A stretch of 64,000 bases of DNA from Bacillota bacterium (GCA_023412665.1 JAEZCA010000035.1:248001-312000), one strand, 5' to 3'. Shown: positions 42,871 through 52,756, numbered from the stretch's first letter. Program-made: numbers and translations. Notes: generated by a model from the letters alone, not told the origin.

Positions 42871-43797
42871 TCACCATTTATCGGTATTATTTTCCACCAT
42901 GACATTTTTCATGGCGACGATTGCCACCTCTATCTGGGAATCATCCGGCTCTCTGGTCGTCAGATACTGAAACAGCATGCCCGGCGCACTGATTATCTTC
43001 ATCACAAACCAGTCCGTATGTCTGCCGGCAAACCTCTGGACCTCATACGCCACACCTGCCACCACAGGTATCATAAGGAGCCTTAAAAGCAAATTAATAA
43101 AAGCATTATGCAGGCCAAGGAACGAGAACATGATAATACTGATTATCATGACCAGAAAAAGGAAGGATGTTCCGCAGCGAGGGTGCTTTGTCGAATATTT
43201 CCTGACATTCTCCACCGTCAGCTCTTCTTCATGCTCGTAGCAGTGTATCGTTTTGTGCTCTGCACCGTGATACTGCCAGACTCTTTTTATATCATCCAGT
43301 AGGGTAGCAAGATAAATGTATAAAAAGAAAATCACTATTCTGATAGCACCTTCAAAAAGGTTGTATATTATAACATTTGTGCCTTCCTTCTTAAGATTGA
43401 TCAGGCTGGCCAAAAGATTGGGCAGCAATATGAACAACCCAACACTAAATGCAAGTGATATTATAACAGATACGTAAACAACCGCATCCTTGCCCTTATC
43501 CTTAAATAACCGCTCTATAAATGCATCAATTTTTGATGGTTCCTTTCCTGAATCATCCTCGAGCTCAACAAAATCCGCGGAGTACATCAATGCTTTCACT
43601 CCGACTATCATTTGCCTGAAAAGGTTCACTGATCCGCGTATAATCGGTATTTTTGACAGCGCGGATTTCTTTGGCAGCGGTTTTTTGTCCAGAACGATCT
43701 CTCCATCAGGCTTTCGTACGGCTATAGCCGTATTTTCGGGCCCCATCATCAGTAATCCTTCCAGAAGCGCCTGTCCCCCTATGGTCGTTTTCTTCAT
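42871..43797 (-). CDS. DUF1385 family membrane protein
   Basis: 308 aa. Starts KKTTIGGQALLEGLLMMGPENTAIAVRKPDGEIV, the family signature. It has hydrophobic segments at about 105-130, 145-170, 215-240 and 243-258, and the conserved WQYHGAEHKTIHCYEHEEELTVENVRKYSTKHPRCGTSFLF loop with His/Cys residues, perhaps metal-binding. Function unknown; widely conserved between rpmE and prmC in clostridia. GAGGAG precedes the ATG. Confidence 0.9.
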   Translation of the reverse strand: MKKTTIGGQALLEGLLMMGPENTAIAVRKPDGEIVLDKKPLPKKSALSKIPIIRGSVNLFRQMIVGVKALMYSADFVELEDDSGKEPSKIDAFIERLFKDKGKDAVVYVSVIISLAFSVGLFILLPNLLASLINLKKEGTNVIIYNLFEGAIRIVIFFLYIYLATLLDDIKRVWQYHGAEHKTIHCYEHEEELTVENVRKYSTKHPRCGTSFLFLVMIISIIMFSFLGLHNAFINLLLRLLMIPVVAGVAYEVQRFAGRHTDWFVMKIISAPGMLFQYLTTREPDDSQIEVAIVAMKNVMVENNTDKW

Positions 43798-43861
43798 AAA
43801 TTTCTCCTCTGATACTAACGCAATAAGCCATATCTTGAAAACCGGCCGGTATGACCAGTAT

Positions 43862-43899
43862 AAAAAATAAAGGCCGAATCATTTACTGTTCAGCCTTTA
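43862..43899 (-). terminator. Hairpin after rpmE
   Basis: On the minus strand TAAAGGCTGAAC pairs with GATTCGGCCTTTA and is followed by a T run. It lies between rpmE and the DUF1385 gene, so the latter probably has its own promoter or receives read-through. Confidence 0.7.
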
Positions 43900-43952
43900 G
43901 TGTACCACTTTTGTTCACGCTTTTCAAATTGTATATGCTGTCATAACGCATC

Positions 43953-44162
43953 TTAAGCGTTGTCCACGATACCGAATTTCTTCTTGAATTTTTCAACACG
44001 TCCGCCGGTATCAACAAGCTTCTGCTTACCGGTAAAGAACGGATGACACTTTGAGCATATTTCAACATGCAGTTCCTTTTTCACGGAACCTGTAGTAAAA
44101 GTCTCGCCGCAAGCGCACTTTACAGTTGCCTCACCATATTTGGGCTGAATATTTTCCTTCAT
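43953..44162 (-). CDS. rpmE: 50S ribosomal protein L31 (zinc-binding form)
   Basis: 69 aa. MKENIQPKYGEATVKCACGETFTTGSVKKELHVEICSKCHPFFTGKQK with the C-x-C and C-x2-C set that binds zinc. This is the zinc-containing L31 rather than the zinc-free YtiA type. AAGGTG precedes the ATG. It follows rho on the same strand, as in many Bacillota. Confidence 0.96.
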   Translation of the reverse strand: MKENIQPKYGEATVKCACGETFTTGSVKKELHVEICSKCHPFFTGKQKLVDTGGRVEKFKKKFGIVDNA

Positions 44163-44265
44163 CGTCGATTCACCTTCCTTCGCTTTGCTGCAAAATAGAT
44201 TCTGCCATTCTGCTCACGCAACAAGCAAAAAACATTGTAGCATATATTATGATCATAATCAAGTC

Positions 44266-46446
44266 CTATTTATCTATGAAGGACTTGTTGATGCTGTTTA
44301 CAAATTCTTCATTTGTCCTGGTCTGCATCAGCTTGCTCAGGATCATCTCCGTAACATCCGACGTACCCAGGTTGCTCATAGCCTTTCTGATGGCCCATAT
44401 GCTCTCCATCTCCTTCTGGTTGAGCAGCAGATCCTCTCTTCTGGTGCCGGACTTGTTGATGTCAATGGCAGGGAAAACACGTTTTTCCGACATCTTCCTG
44501 TCAAGGTGTATTTCCATGTTGCCTGTTCCCTTGAATTCTTCGAATATTACATCATCCATGCGGCTGCCGGTCTCTATCAATGCTGTCGCAATGATGGTTA
44601 GGCTGCCCCCGAATTCGATATTACGGGCCGAACCGAAAAATCTCTTGGGGCTGTGGAGTGCGCCTGGATCAAGACCGCCCGACAATGTCCTGCCCGTTGG
44701 AGGTATGGTCAGATTATAGGCCCTGGCGAGCCTTGTTATACTGTCCAGGAGTATGACTACATCCTTTTTATGCTCAACGAGCCTCTGGGCCCTCTCCAGT
44801 ACCATTTCCGCAACCTTTATGTGATGTTCCGGCACCTTGTCGAAGGTTGAGTATATTATCTCTCCATTTATGGATCTCTGCATATCGGTGACCTCTTCCG
44901 GTCTTTCGTCGATAAGCAGTACTATAAGCTCAATTTCCGGGAAATTGGTCGTTATCGCATTTGCTATCTTTTTCAGCAATATGGTTTTACCTGCCTTCGG
45001 GGGTGAAACGATCATTCCCCTCTGGCCTCTTCCTATAGGAGCGATAAGGTCGATCAGCCTTGTGGACAATTCTTTCGGACTTGTCTCAAGTGTGATGCGC
45101 TGATCCGGGAATATAGGTGTCAGGTATTCGAATGGCCTCCTCTTTGATGCCACATCAGGAGTATCGCCGTTGACAGTCGACACATAAAGCAGCGCCTGGA
45201 ACTTTTCTCCCTCTTTCGGTATCCTTCCCTTGCCCTTTATCTTATCTCCGGTCTTCAGTCCAAACCTTCTGATCTGTGATGGTGAAACATATACATCCTT
45301 TGTGCCGGACAGAAAATTATCGCTCCGAAGGAAGCCATACCCATCGGGCAGTACCTCCAGAACTCCTTCCACAGGATCGTCACTTTCGATTTTCTCCGTT
45401 CCGTTCTGTTGTGACTGCTGTCTGTCCTGCTGATTGTTCCATTCTCTCCTCTGCTGCTGGTCATATGTCTTATAAACCGGCTTTTCCTCCGTCCTGGTCT
45501 CTTCGGGCTTTCCGGCTTCAGTCCTCATGGCATCCTGGCCATCCGGCCGTTCAACTCCGACAGCTTCAGCCTCAGGCTTTCTTATTACTTCCGTGTCAGC
45601 CGGAGCTGGCACTGCCGCTTCCCTATTATCCTCCGCAGCACTTAGCGGTTGCTCTCTCCTTAGATGCTTATAGGTCCCTGCCCTTGCAGGCACGCCCCTG
45701 TATGCATTCTGAGTTCCTCTTTTTTCTCTGTATTGCGCTGCCACCTGGCCTTCAGCAGCTGTATCACGCTGAACTGCAGCAGCTGCATTATCAGTTTTTT
45801 CAGCATCGGTGACTTCAGGATTGATATCTGCAGTTTTCTGTTCGACTACAGCTTCTGTCCGGTCCTCTCTTGCAGGAGCGGCTTTGGGAGCAGCCTCAGA
45901 GTCGTCAGCTTTTGCTGCGGTATTTTTATTATCAGAAATATCAGACTTGGTTTTTGAAACAACATCAGACGGAGCCTTCTTAACTTCATCAGCGGTTTCC
46001 TTTGAAGCCTCTTTGGCTGCCTTGCTTGGCCTTCCCCGTTTTGATTTCCTCAAGACGACAGGTTCCTCAGGCGACTCTTCTTTTATTTCAGCGTCTGCTT
46101 CCGGTTTGGAAATTATGCTTTCGTCAGCAGTACTTCTATCCTTTGCTGATTCATTTTTATTGTCAGCTTTTGCAGCTTCTTTAATTTCCGCACTATCATC
46201 TATATCAACCTTTTTTGTTTTTCTGCCTCTTTTCGGTTTCGCGTCCTCATCGGTGTTTTTACCTTCCATGGCGCCTTCAGCGCCTTCAGCGCCCTTATCC
46301 TTCTGGGCATCTTTAGGCGCGCCTGCCTTCATGATCTTATCTATCAGCTCATCCTTCTCATATTTTTTAACACCTCTGAGCCCCATCATTTTTGCTATGT
46401 ACTGCAAATCCTCCAATGACTTTGCAGAAAGATTCACTTCTTCCAT
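44266..46446 (-). CDS. rho: Transcription termination factor Rho with large disordered insert
   Basis: 726 aa from the ATG at 46444-46446 (GGTGG upstream). An N-terminal SAP-like Rho_N domain (about 1-45) is followed by roughly 300 residues rich in Lys, Ala, Glu, Asp and Arg with no predicted fold. Then comes the RNA-binding cold-shock domain (from about 350: EGVLEVLPDGYGFLRS) and the ATPase with Walker A PPKAGKTILLKK near 483 and LIDERPEEVTDMQR. The hexameric helicase ends unprocessed transcripts. Inserts at this position are known in clostridial and actinobacterial Rho; in C. botulinum it is prion-like, but here it is charged rather than Asn/Gln-rich. Confidence 0.95.
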   Translation of the reverse strand: MEEVNLSAKSLEDLQYIAKMMGLRGVKKYEKDELIDKIMKAGAPKDAQKDKGAEGAEGAMEGKNTDEDAKPKRGRKTKKVDIDDSAEIKEAAKADNKNESAKDRSTADESIISKPEADAEIKEESPEEPVVLRKSKRGRPSKAAKEASKETADEVKKAPSDVVSKTKSDISDNKNTAAKADDSEAAPKAAPAREDRTEAVVEQKTADINPEVTDAEKTDNAAAAVQRDTAAEGQVAAQYREKRGTQNAYRGVPARAGTYKHLRREQPLSAAEDNREAAVPAPADTEVIRKPEAEAVGVERPDGQDAMRTEAGKPEETRTEEKPVYKTYDQQQRREWNNQQDRQQSQQNGTEKIESDDPVEGVLEVLPDGYGFLRSDNFLSGTKDVYVSPSQIRRFGLKTGDKIKGKGRIPKEGEKFQALLYVSTVNGDTPDVASKRRPFEYLTPIFPDQRITLETSPKELSTRLIDLIAPIGRGQRGMIVSPPKAGKTILLKKIANAITTNFPEIELIVLLIDERPEEVTDMQRSINGEIIYSTFDKVPEHHIKVAEMVLERAQRLVEHKKDVVILLDSITRLARAYNLTIPPTGRTLSGGLDPGALHSPKRFFGSARNIEFGGSLTIIATALIETGSRMDDVIFEEFKGTGNMEIHLDRKMSEKRVFPAIDINKSGTRREDLLLNQKEMESIWAIRKAMSNLGTSDVTEMILSKLMQTRTNEEFVNSINKSFIDK

Positions 46447-46737
46447 AATCCACCTACCTTGTAATATAATTATTAAGTTTATAGTCAGAAATTCATATGA
46501 ACATCTATATGGCGCTGGAATATACCCAATCAGCAGTGTAGGGAAAATTTCCACAAGTACTGACATCCGGTTGTAACTACATGAAACATATGAAAATTCC
46601 TTAGTTTAAACAGGGAAATCTAAACAAATAGAATGATTCTTTGATTCCAGAATATTATAGCACTATAAAAATAATATTGTCAATCATAACACCCTGATCT
46701 GGCATATTTGCGGTATTATGCGAATACAGGGGCAGAC

Positions 46738-47403
46738 TTATTTCCCGAACTTGTCACCTGAGTGCCTGGATAAAATATTGTGCTCATAGATAAAATCATT
46801 TCTGGTAATGAGCTGGTTTTTCTTTAATATTTCTTTGAGATCCTCATTTTTTGCCGCCGGTATCCTTTGATTGCCATCGCATTTTCCGCATCTGAGCAAT
46901 ACACAGTCCGTCAGCAGCACCAGCTCTATGTCAGAGGCTCCGCATTCACAGTAGAGATTTCCTTTCAAAGCTACGTCATGTATATGGTTCAATGTGTCGA
47001 ACATGACCTGGGTATTGCGGAAATAGTTCTCATACCCATAAGTATCCATGAGTTCGTCAAACTCTTCTTCCAGACTGTCCACCTTTTTACGGACTGCTTC
47101 ATCCCGCCCGATAAAGCATATCTTCATTCCTGTTTCCGGACAGTTCAACACTATCGTTTCGCCCAATACCATTGACTTTTTTGTAATGAGGTAGGTATGC
47201 TCATTATCGCATCCGATACAGGGTATATTGATCAAAAAATTGCTTTCACCCTCCTGCTTTATTGATATGCATGAATTCCTGCAGCGGCATGCAAGTCCGC
47301 AGTTCTTCTTGTATATAAGTGTGAACATTGAAACATTGAAAAATTCAAAGCTCCCGCAGGAAGTACATTTATATGCGATGGTGATACTTGTATCTATCAG
47401 CAT
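46738..47403 (-). CDS. Cysteine-rich, zinc-ribbon-like protein of unknown function
   Basis: 221 aa from the ATG at 47401-47403 (GAGGTGG upstream). Cys pairs occur at CTSCG near residue 12, CGLACRCRNSC near 36-45, CIGC near 62, and CECGAS plus CGKC in the C-terminal part, suggesting two zinc ribbons flanking a helical middle (VRKKVDSLEEEFDELMDTYGYENYFRNTQVMFDTL). No catalytic motif is recognised. It lies upstream of rho on the same strand. Possibly a nucleic-acid or protein-binding factor; I cannot say more. Confidence 0.7.
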   Translation of the reverse strand: MLIDTSITIAYKCTSCGSFEFFNVSMFTLIYKKNCGLACRCRNSCISIKQEGESNFLINIPCIGCDNEHTYLITKKSMVLGETIVLNCPETGMKICFIGRDEAVRKKVDSLEEEFDELMDTYGYENYFRNTQVMFDTLNHIHDVALKGNLYCECGASDIELVLLTDCVLLRCGKCDGNQRIPAAKNEDLKEILKKNQLITRNDFIYEHNILSRHSGDKFGK

Positions 47404-47532
47404 TTTACCCACCTCAAATAAATATATTCGCCATATATAAAAAAAATCCTGCTTTACCGCACAACGCATATATCATAGTATTCGAGGCAAAAATACTGAG
47501 GGCCGAAAGGTGTGAATTATGGAGGCGGTATA

Positions 47533-48063
47533 ATGCCATATCTTAAGCATGAAATGAGAGAAATTTTCGAAAAACATAGTAATTTAGCTTTTTATGATAA
47601 CAATTCAAGGTTTGAGGATGGCCTGCTTGAAAAAATATTGAATCTGGCCTTCGCAAGTCTGACACCCTATAGCGGCAAGCGCTGGGAAATAACAGCTGTC
47701 TGCTCTCCCGTCCATCTACAGAAGCTATCTAAAGCTGCCGGCGATAAAAAAATAACAGAATGTGCTTATGCTCTTATAGTTTTTGACAGCAGCTCAGCGG
47801 AGCCGGACAATGCAGCTGAACGTAGCATAAGCCATGAAATCGACATGCTGTCTCTATCAATAGGATATGCGGCAAAATTCTACTGTGTCAACAATTTCAT
47901 CATTAAAAACCCGGATAATCAAACGATCGCCAGAGAATTCTCCGGGGGCAGGAAGGGCAGAGCTGTGGAAATAGTATGCCTGGGGTTCTTCAGAGACAGG
48001 CCGCCCATGGTAAAGGATGCTCCTGTAATAAACTTTTTTTCCCAAGCGGTAAAAATAATATAG
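47533..48063 (+). CDS. Nitroreductase-like protein
   Basis: 176 aa from the ATG at 47533 (GGAGGCGG upstream). The layout resembles small FMN nitroreductases: an early helix with RFEDGLLEKILNLAFASLTPYSGKRWEITAV (substrate and flavin region), CAYALIVFDSSS in the core strand, and a C-terminal IVCLGFFRDRPPMVKD. The usual R-x-S/R start motif is weak, so flavin binding is not certain. Neighbours give no clue. Confidence 0.6.
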   Translation: MPYLKHEMREIFEKHSNLAFYDNNSRFEDGLLEKILNLAFASLTPYSGKRWEITAVCSPVHLQKLSKAAGDKKITECAYALIVFDSSSAEPDNAAERSISHEIDMLSLSIGYAAKFYCVNNFIIKNPDNQTIAREFSGGRKGRAVEIVCLGFFRDRPPMVKDAPVINFFSQAVKII

Positions 48064-48101
48064 CCTGCCATATAAATCATATCTTCATTCATGCATAAGT
48101 A

Positions 48102-48110
48102 TGCTATAAT
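48102..48110 (+). promoter_or_regulatory. Extended -10 promoter of the lipid kinase gene
   Basis: TGCTATAAT: TG one base before a consensus TATAAT (48105-48110). There is no good -35. It lies about 45 bp before the kinase ATG. Confidence 0.5.
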
Positions 48111-48156
48111 TTATCTGAAACAAGAATTATGTCATATTAATAACAGGCAGGGTATA

Positions 48157-49041
48157 ATGAAACATCTTTTTATAGTAAATCCCGTTGCCGGCAAGGGAAA
48201 GACTACTACGCTAATTCCCGGCATCGCTGAATACTGCAAAGCCCGCGGCTACAGGCACGAGATCATAGTCACAGATTATCCGGGCCATGCAACTGAGATA
48301 GCAAAACAAAAAAGTGATGAGGAGCCCTGCAGGATATACTCAGTCGGAGGAGACGGCACACTCAACGAGGTTCTCAACGGCATGGCCGAGAGCAGCAGCA
48401 GTCTTGGCGTGATCCCCAGCGGCTCGGGAAACGACTTCATCAGAAGCATCGTAGGAGACACTATCCCTGACAATATTATCACTGCCACTATTGAAGGCAC
48501 AGAAAGGCTTATCGATTACGCAAGGGTCAATGACAAATATTTTATAAACATCTCCTCTGTAGGCTTCGATGCAGAGGTAGCGTACCAGACCGGGCATTTT
48601 AAAAAGCTGCCTCTGATTTCAGGCAAGCTGGCATACATACTTGGCATTCTCAGCACTATTGTTATATGCAAAAACCATCATATGGAGCTGATACTTGACA
48701 ATGAAACCATCTCCGGCAAATCTCTCCTTATCGCAGCCGGTATCGGCAAATATTACGGCGGGGGGATTTTTGCTCTGCCCGACGCTGAAATAGACGATGG
48801 CCTTTTCGATGTATGTCATGCGGACGCGATGTCAAGGCTTAAAATACTGCGTCTTTTTCCAAAATATATGAAGGGTCTCCACCGCAGCATAAAAGGTGTG
48901 CATCTTTATAAAAGCAGGAAGGTGGAAATACGGGCAGAAAGGCCGATACCGATGAACCGTGACGGCGAGATCATACTGACGGACAGTGCGGTCTTTGAGA
49001 TATTCCCGGCAAGCCTGCCGTTTATCATTCCTGCACTGTGA
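48157..49041 (+). CDS. Diacylglycerol/lipid kinase family protein (DgkB/YegS-like)
   Basis: 294 aa from the ATG at 48157 (GGCAGGG upstream). The catalytic N-terminal domain has FIVNPVAGKGKT, YSVGGDGTLNEVLNGM (nucleotide-binding GGDGT) and IPSGSGNDF; the C-terminal beta domain ends in DGEIILTDSAVFEIFPASLPFIIPAL. These kinases phosphorylate diacylglycerol or related lipids at the inner membrane face and recycle lipid left from envelope polymer synthesis. Convergent with the ABC exporter. Confidence 0.92.
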   Translation: MKHLFIVNPVAGKGKTTTLIPGIAEYCKARGYRHEIIVTDYPGHATEIAKQKSDEEPCRIYSVGGDGTLNEVLNGMAESSSSLGVIPSGSGNDFIRSIVGDTIPDNIITATIEGTERLIDYARVNDKYFINISSVGFDAEVAYQTGHFKKLPLISGKLAYILGILSTIVICKNHHMELILDNETISGKSLLIAAGIGKYYGGGIFALPDAEIDDGLFDVCHADAMSRLKILRLFPKYMKGLHRSIKGVHLYKSRKVEIRAERPIPMNRDGEIILTDSAVFEIFPASLPFIIPAL

Positions 49042-49050
49042 TGTGAAGAT

Positions 49051-50844
49051 CTACATGGCCTCCAGCAAACGGTATTGTGCCGCATAAAGACTGTAATATG
49101 CGCCGCCTCTGGCCATCAGCTCGTCATGGGTGCCCTGCTCGGTTATTTTGCCGTCGTTTATATACATTATCTTATCGGCATTTTTTATGGTTGACAGCCT
49201 GTGGGCTATAATAAATGAGGTTCGTCCCTTAAGCAGCCTTTGCAGCCCCTCCTGAAGCGCCAGCTCCGTTTTGGTGTCGATACTCGAGGTAGCCTCATCC
49301 AGCACCAGTATTCTCGGGTCTGCCAGCAGAGCCCTTGCAAAGGAAATGAGCTGTCTTTGTCCTACCGAAAGCCTTGAACCTCTCTCATTTACTTCAGTAT
49401 TGTACCCGTCCGGCATCGCTGCGATAAAATCGTGGGCTTTTACTGCCTTTGCCGCAGCTATTGCCTCTTCATCCGTTGCATCCAGCCTGCTGTACTTGAT
49501 ATTATCCATGATAGTGCCGGAAAAGATAAAGGTATCCTGCAGCATGATCCCCATCTGTTTTCTCAGCGAAACAAGAGTTACGCTCCTCAGATCCATGCCA
49601 TCTATCATGACACTGCCATGCTCTATATCATAGAACCGGCTGACCAGGTTTACAATAGTTGACTTGCCCGCCCCTGTGGGGCCGACCAGTGCGACAGTTT
49701 CACCTGGCTTTACATCGAAGCTTACATGATCCAGTATGATTTCATTCTTCTCATAGCTGAAAACAACATCTCTGAATTCAGCTGCGCCCTGTATCGTGGG
49801 CATGTCCACCGCTCCCGGCAGATCGTCCACCGTCGGCTTTTCATCGATGGTTTCAAATATCCTTTCAAGATATGCCACAGCATTGATAATGGAGTTATAG
49901 AAATTCCCCAGATTGCTGACAGGCTCCCAGAACCGCCATATATAGCTCATAAACGCAACAATGATACCAACGGTAATGCCGCTTGTCCCAAGCCAGCTGA
50001 CTCCGGCAATGAACAATGCAGCAACGCTGCTCACAGATATAATGTCAATGAAGGGCCACATCAGGAACTGTATCTTTATTGCAGATATCCAGGACTTTCT
50101 GTACTCATTGCTCTGCTCGAGGAATATCCGCATATTTTCCTCTTCTCTGGCAAAGGACTGTGTGACTTTCATGCCGCATATGCTTTCATGGATGTATGCA
50201 TTCATATTGGCCTGTTTTCTGCTGAGCTTCTGCCATGACCTGCGCTGGGCATTCTTCACAAGCATGGTCACCGTAATCAGCACAGGCAGGCCGGCTAGGC
50301 AGACCATCGCGAGCCTGACGTTCAAAAACAGCATAAATCCGATTATAGCAATAAGGGTGAACATATCGGTAATAACACTGATAATGCCGTTCGAAAGAAG
50401 GTCGCTGAGGGAATTCACATAGTTGACCACCCTAACGAGTATCTTGCCATGCGGCCTGCTGTCATAATAGGCAAAAGGAAGCTTCTGCAGGTGCACAAAA
50501 AGATCCCTCCGAATATTATACAAAACACTCTGCCCAATGTATGTCATTGTCCTTATCTTGAATTTCATGCATACTGTATTAAAAATCAGAGTAACAAGAT
50601 ATATGGCAGCCAGAACCGCAAGTCCGGCAATATCATTTTCCGGGATCCTTTTATCTATTGCTGTTTTCATCAGATAAGGCCCTAGCAGCGCAAGTCCACT
50701 GGATACCAGCATTAGCAGTACTATAGCAATAACCTTTCCTACATATGGCTTCAAATATCCCATCAGCCTTCTGAATTGATTGAAATCAAATCTGGTGTCC
50801 AATTCCTCGTCTATATCGAATTTATTCCTTGCCGTATGCCTCAC
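49051..50844 (-). CDS. ABC exporter half-transporter (second subunit of heterodimer)
   Basis: 597 aa. Six membrane helices (about 30-310), then an ATPase domain: Walker A GPTGAGKSTIVN, degenerate signature RLSVGQRQLISFARALL (LSVGQ instead of LSGGQ), and canonical Walker B ILVLDEATSSID with the catalytic Glu. The first codon is uncertain: the GTG at 50844 lies inside the AGGAGG site and overlaps the partner gene by 23 bp, so the true start may be somewhat downstream. Paired with the next gene it should form a drug- or lipid-type exporter. Confidence 0.93.
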   Translation of the reverse strand: MRHTARNKFDIDEELDTRFDFNQFRRLMGYLKPYVGKVIAIVLLMLVSSGLALLGPYLMKTAIDKRIPENDIAGLAVLAAIYLVTLIFNTVCMKFKIRTMTYIGQSVLYNIRRDLFVHLQKLPFAYYDSRPHGKILVRVVNYVNSLSDLLSNGIISVITDMFTLIAIIGFMLFLNVRLAMVCLAGLPVLITVTMLVKNAQRRSWQKLSRKQANMNAYIHESICGMKVTQSFAREEENMRIFLEQSNEYRKSWISAIKIQFLMWPFIDIISVSSVAALFIAGVSWLGTSGITVGIIVAFMSYIWRFWEPVSNLGNFYNSIINAVAYLERIFETIDEKPTVDDLPGAVDMPTIQGAAEFRDVVFSYEKNEIILDHVSFDVKPGETVALVGPTGAGKSTIVNLVSRFYDIEHGSVMIDGMDLRSVTLVSLRKQMGIMLQDTFIFSGTIMDNIKYSRLDATDEEAIAAAKAVKAHDFIAAMPDGYNTEVNERGSRLSVGQRQLISFARALLADPRILVLDEATSSIDTKTELALQEGLQRLLKGRTSFIIAHRLSTIKNADKIMYINDGKITEQGTHDELMARGGAYYSLYAAQYRLLEAM

Positions 50845-52612
50845 CTCCTATTGTAAAAGCTCCTTCTTTGTCGAAATCGCCGTATTGATTTACAAACACA
50901 CTGTAATAATAGCCCTTCAGCGCGAGCAGCTCATTGTGCGTGCCCCTTTCGACAATCCGTCCCTGATCCAGTACCAGAATCAGGTCTGCATTCCTTACCG
51001 CTGAAATTCTGTGGGAAATGATGAATGTCGTCCTGTTTTTGCAGAATTCGCTAAGAGACCTGTGAATTACATGCTCCGTTTCAATATCAACACTTGAAGT
51101 AGTATCATCCAGTATGATTACAGAAGGGTCCTTGACCAGTGCACGGGCCAGCGCTATCCTCTGCTTCTGTCCGCCGGAAAGGCCTACTCCTCTCTCGCCG
51201 ATGACTGTGTCATATCCTTCAGGAAAATCTGCAATAAACTCATTTGCCTCTGCCATCCCGGCAGCCCATTTAACCCTTTCGGCAGACACCTCTGTCACAC
51301 CGTAGGCAATATTGCCCTCTATGGTATCGGAGAACAGAAACACATCTTGCATCGCCACTGCGACGCTCTCCCTCAAGGTTTTCAGACGGTGATCCCTTAC
51401 ATCTCTGCCATCTATCAGTATCCTTCCCTTTCTGCAGTCATAGAACCTGGAAATGAGGCTTACAAGCGACGACTTTCCGGAGCCTGTCGGCCCTACGACA
51501 GCCACTGTCTGCCCCGGATATGCCTCAAAGCTTATATTCTCAAGTACCAGCTCATTTCCGTATCCGAAGTCCACGTTCCTGAATTCCACATGTCCCTTCA
51601 GCTTGCTGCTGCTTTCGGCTACTTCTCTATCCTTTATTTTTGGCTCTCTTCCAAGCAGAAGCATGATTTTTTCTGCAGATGCCGCAAATCTCTGAGCATC
51701 ATTTATCAACCAGCCAACCATTCTCATGGGATTGTTCAGCGCCCATATAAAGCTATTGAAGGTGACAAGATCTCCAAGGGTTATGTCTTTAGCTATTACC
51801 ATTATTCCGCCGACAAAAATAATAACCACCGAGAGCAGTCCTGCCAGCGAATCCAGCACAGGAAGATACCGCTCCCATATCCCTGCCGCTTCGATATTGC
51901 TATCTCTGAAGCCCGCATTCTCCCTTGAGAACTTATATATCTCATAGTCCTCCTTTGCGAAGGCCTTTATGACCCTGTTGCCGCTGATACTTTCCTGCAC
52001 CGTGGAATTGAGCCTCGAGAATTGCTCCCTTATCGCTGTAAATGCCGGTTTGACCTTGCCTGACAGCTTTATTGCAAAATAGCCCGTAAAAGGCGTTACT
52101 GTCAGTAAAATAAGAGTTAACAAAGGATTTATCGTAAAAAGGATTATGATAACGAACAACAGAGTAATACCATGCATAAAGAACTGGTATATAACATATG
52201 CGGAAAAATGCCTGACCGCTTCAAGGTCACCTGTCAGCCTGGCCATTATATCGCCTGTCTTTGTACTGTCAAAAAATTCAAAGTCGAGTTCCTGGACTCT
52301 TTTGAAGATCGACTGCCTGGCATTGAATACAACGCTTTGAGAAACATGCTCAAACATCATAAGATATATATATCTTATGACTGACTTAAGCACAGTTATT
52401 GCTATCATGGTAATAGCCAGCTTAAGCAATATTTCTGTCTGTCCGCCTGTTATGACCCTGTCGACGATTTGTCCCTGTATCAGAGGGTTGGCCATATTCA
52501 TCACATTAACAATTACTACAAGAACAAGCGCTGAGCAGAAACTATACTTATACTTTTTAATAAAGCTCCATACCCATTTGAACTCCGCCACATGTATCAA
52601 CGCCCTTAACAT
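50822..52612 (-). CDS. ABC exporter half-transporter (first subunit of heterodimer)
   Basis: 596 aa. Six membrane helices (about 18-305) and an ATPase domain: Walker A GPTGSGKSSLVS, canonical signature GLSGGQKQRIALARAL, and Walker B VIILDDTTSSVD, in which the catalytic Glu is Asp. Together with LSVGQ in the partner, one of the two ATP sites is degenerate, as in heterodimeric exporters of the BmrCD/TM287-288 type. The stop overlaps the next gene. Start site not sharply defined (weak AAGGG). The substrate is unknown; the divergent AraC regulator may control it. Confidence 0.93.
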   Translation of the reverse strand: MLRALIHVAEFKWVWSFIKKYKYSFCSALVLVVIVNVMNMANPLIQGQIVDRVITGGQTEILLKLAITMIAITVLKSVIRYIYLMMFEHVSQSVVFNARQSIFKRVQELDFEFFDSTKTGDIMARLTGDLEAVRHFSAYVIYQFFMHGITLLFVIIILFTINPLLTLILLTVTPFTGYFAIKLSGKVKPAFTAIREQFSRLNSTVQESISGNRVIKAFAKEDYEIYKFSRENAGFRDSNIEAAGIWERYLPVLDSLAGLLSVVIIFVGGIMVIAKDITLGDLVTFNSFIWALNNPMRMVGWLINDAQRFAASAEKIMLLLGREPKIKDREVAESSSKLKGHVEFRNVDFGYGNELVLENISFEAYPGQTVAVVGPTGSGKSSLVSLISRFYDCRKGRILIDGRDVRDHRLKTLRESVAVAMQDVFLFSDTIEGNIAYGVTEVSAERVKWAAGMAEANEFIADFPEGYDTVIGERGVGLSGGQKQRIALARALVKDPSVIILDDTTSSVDIETEHVIHRSLSEFCKNRTTFIISHRISAVRNADLILVLDQGRIVERGTHNELLALKGYYYSVFVNQYGDFDKEGAFTIGGEAYGKE

Positions 52613-52756
52613 AAGTGTCTAAATCTTTAATTATTATCGGGCATTTGAAATTTTTAAGAAATGTACAATTCTAATCTCCTGATGTATAATCTTATATTGA
52701 CGATGATACAGATCATAAGGCTGCTGATAAATCTATTTCGAAAGCTGGAGAAGGAA

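Noticed and set aside
45276..45812. Plus-strand frames opposite rho
   Set aside because: They mirror the charged repetitive insert of Rho and have no independent signals.
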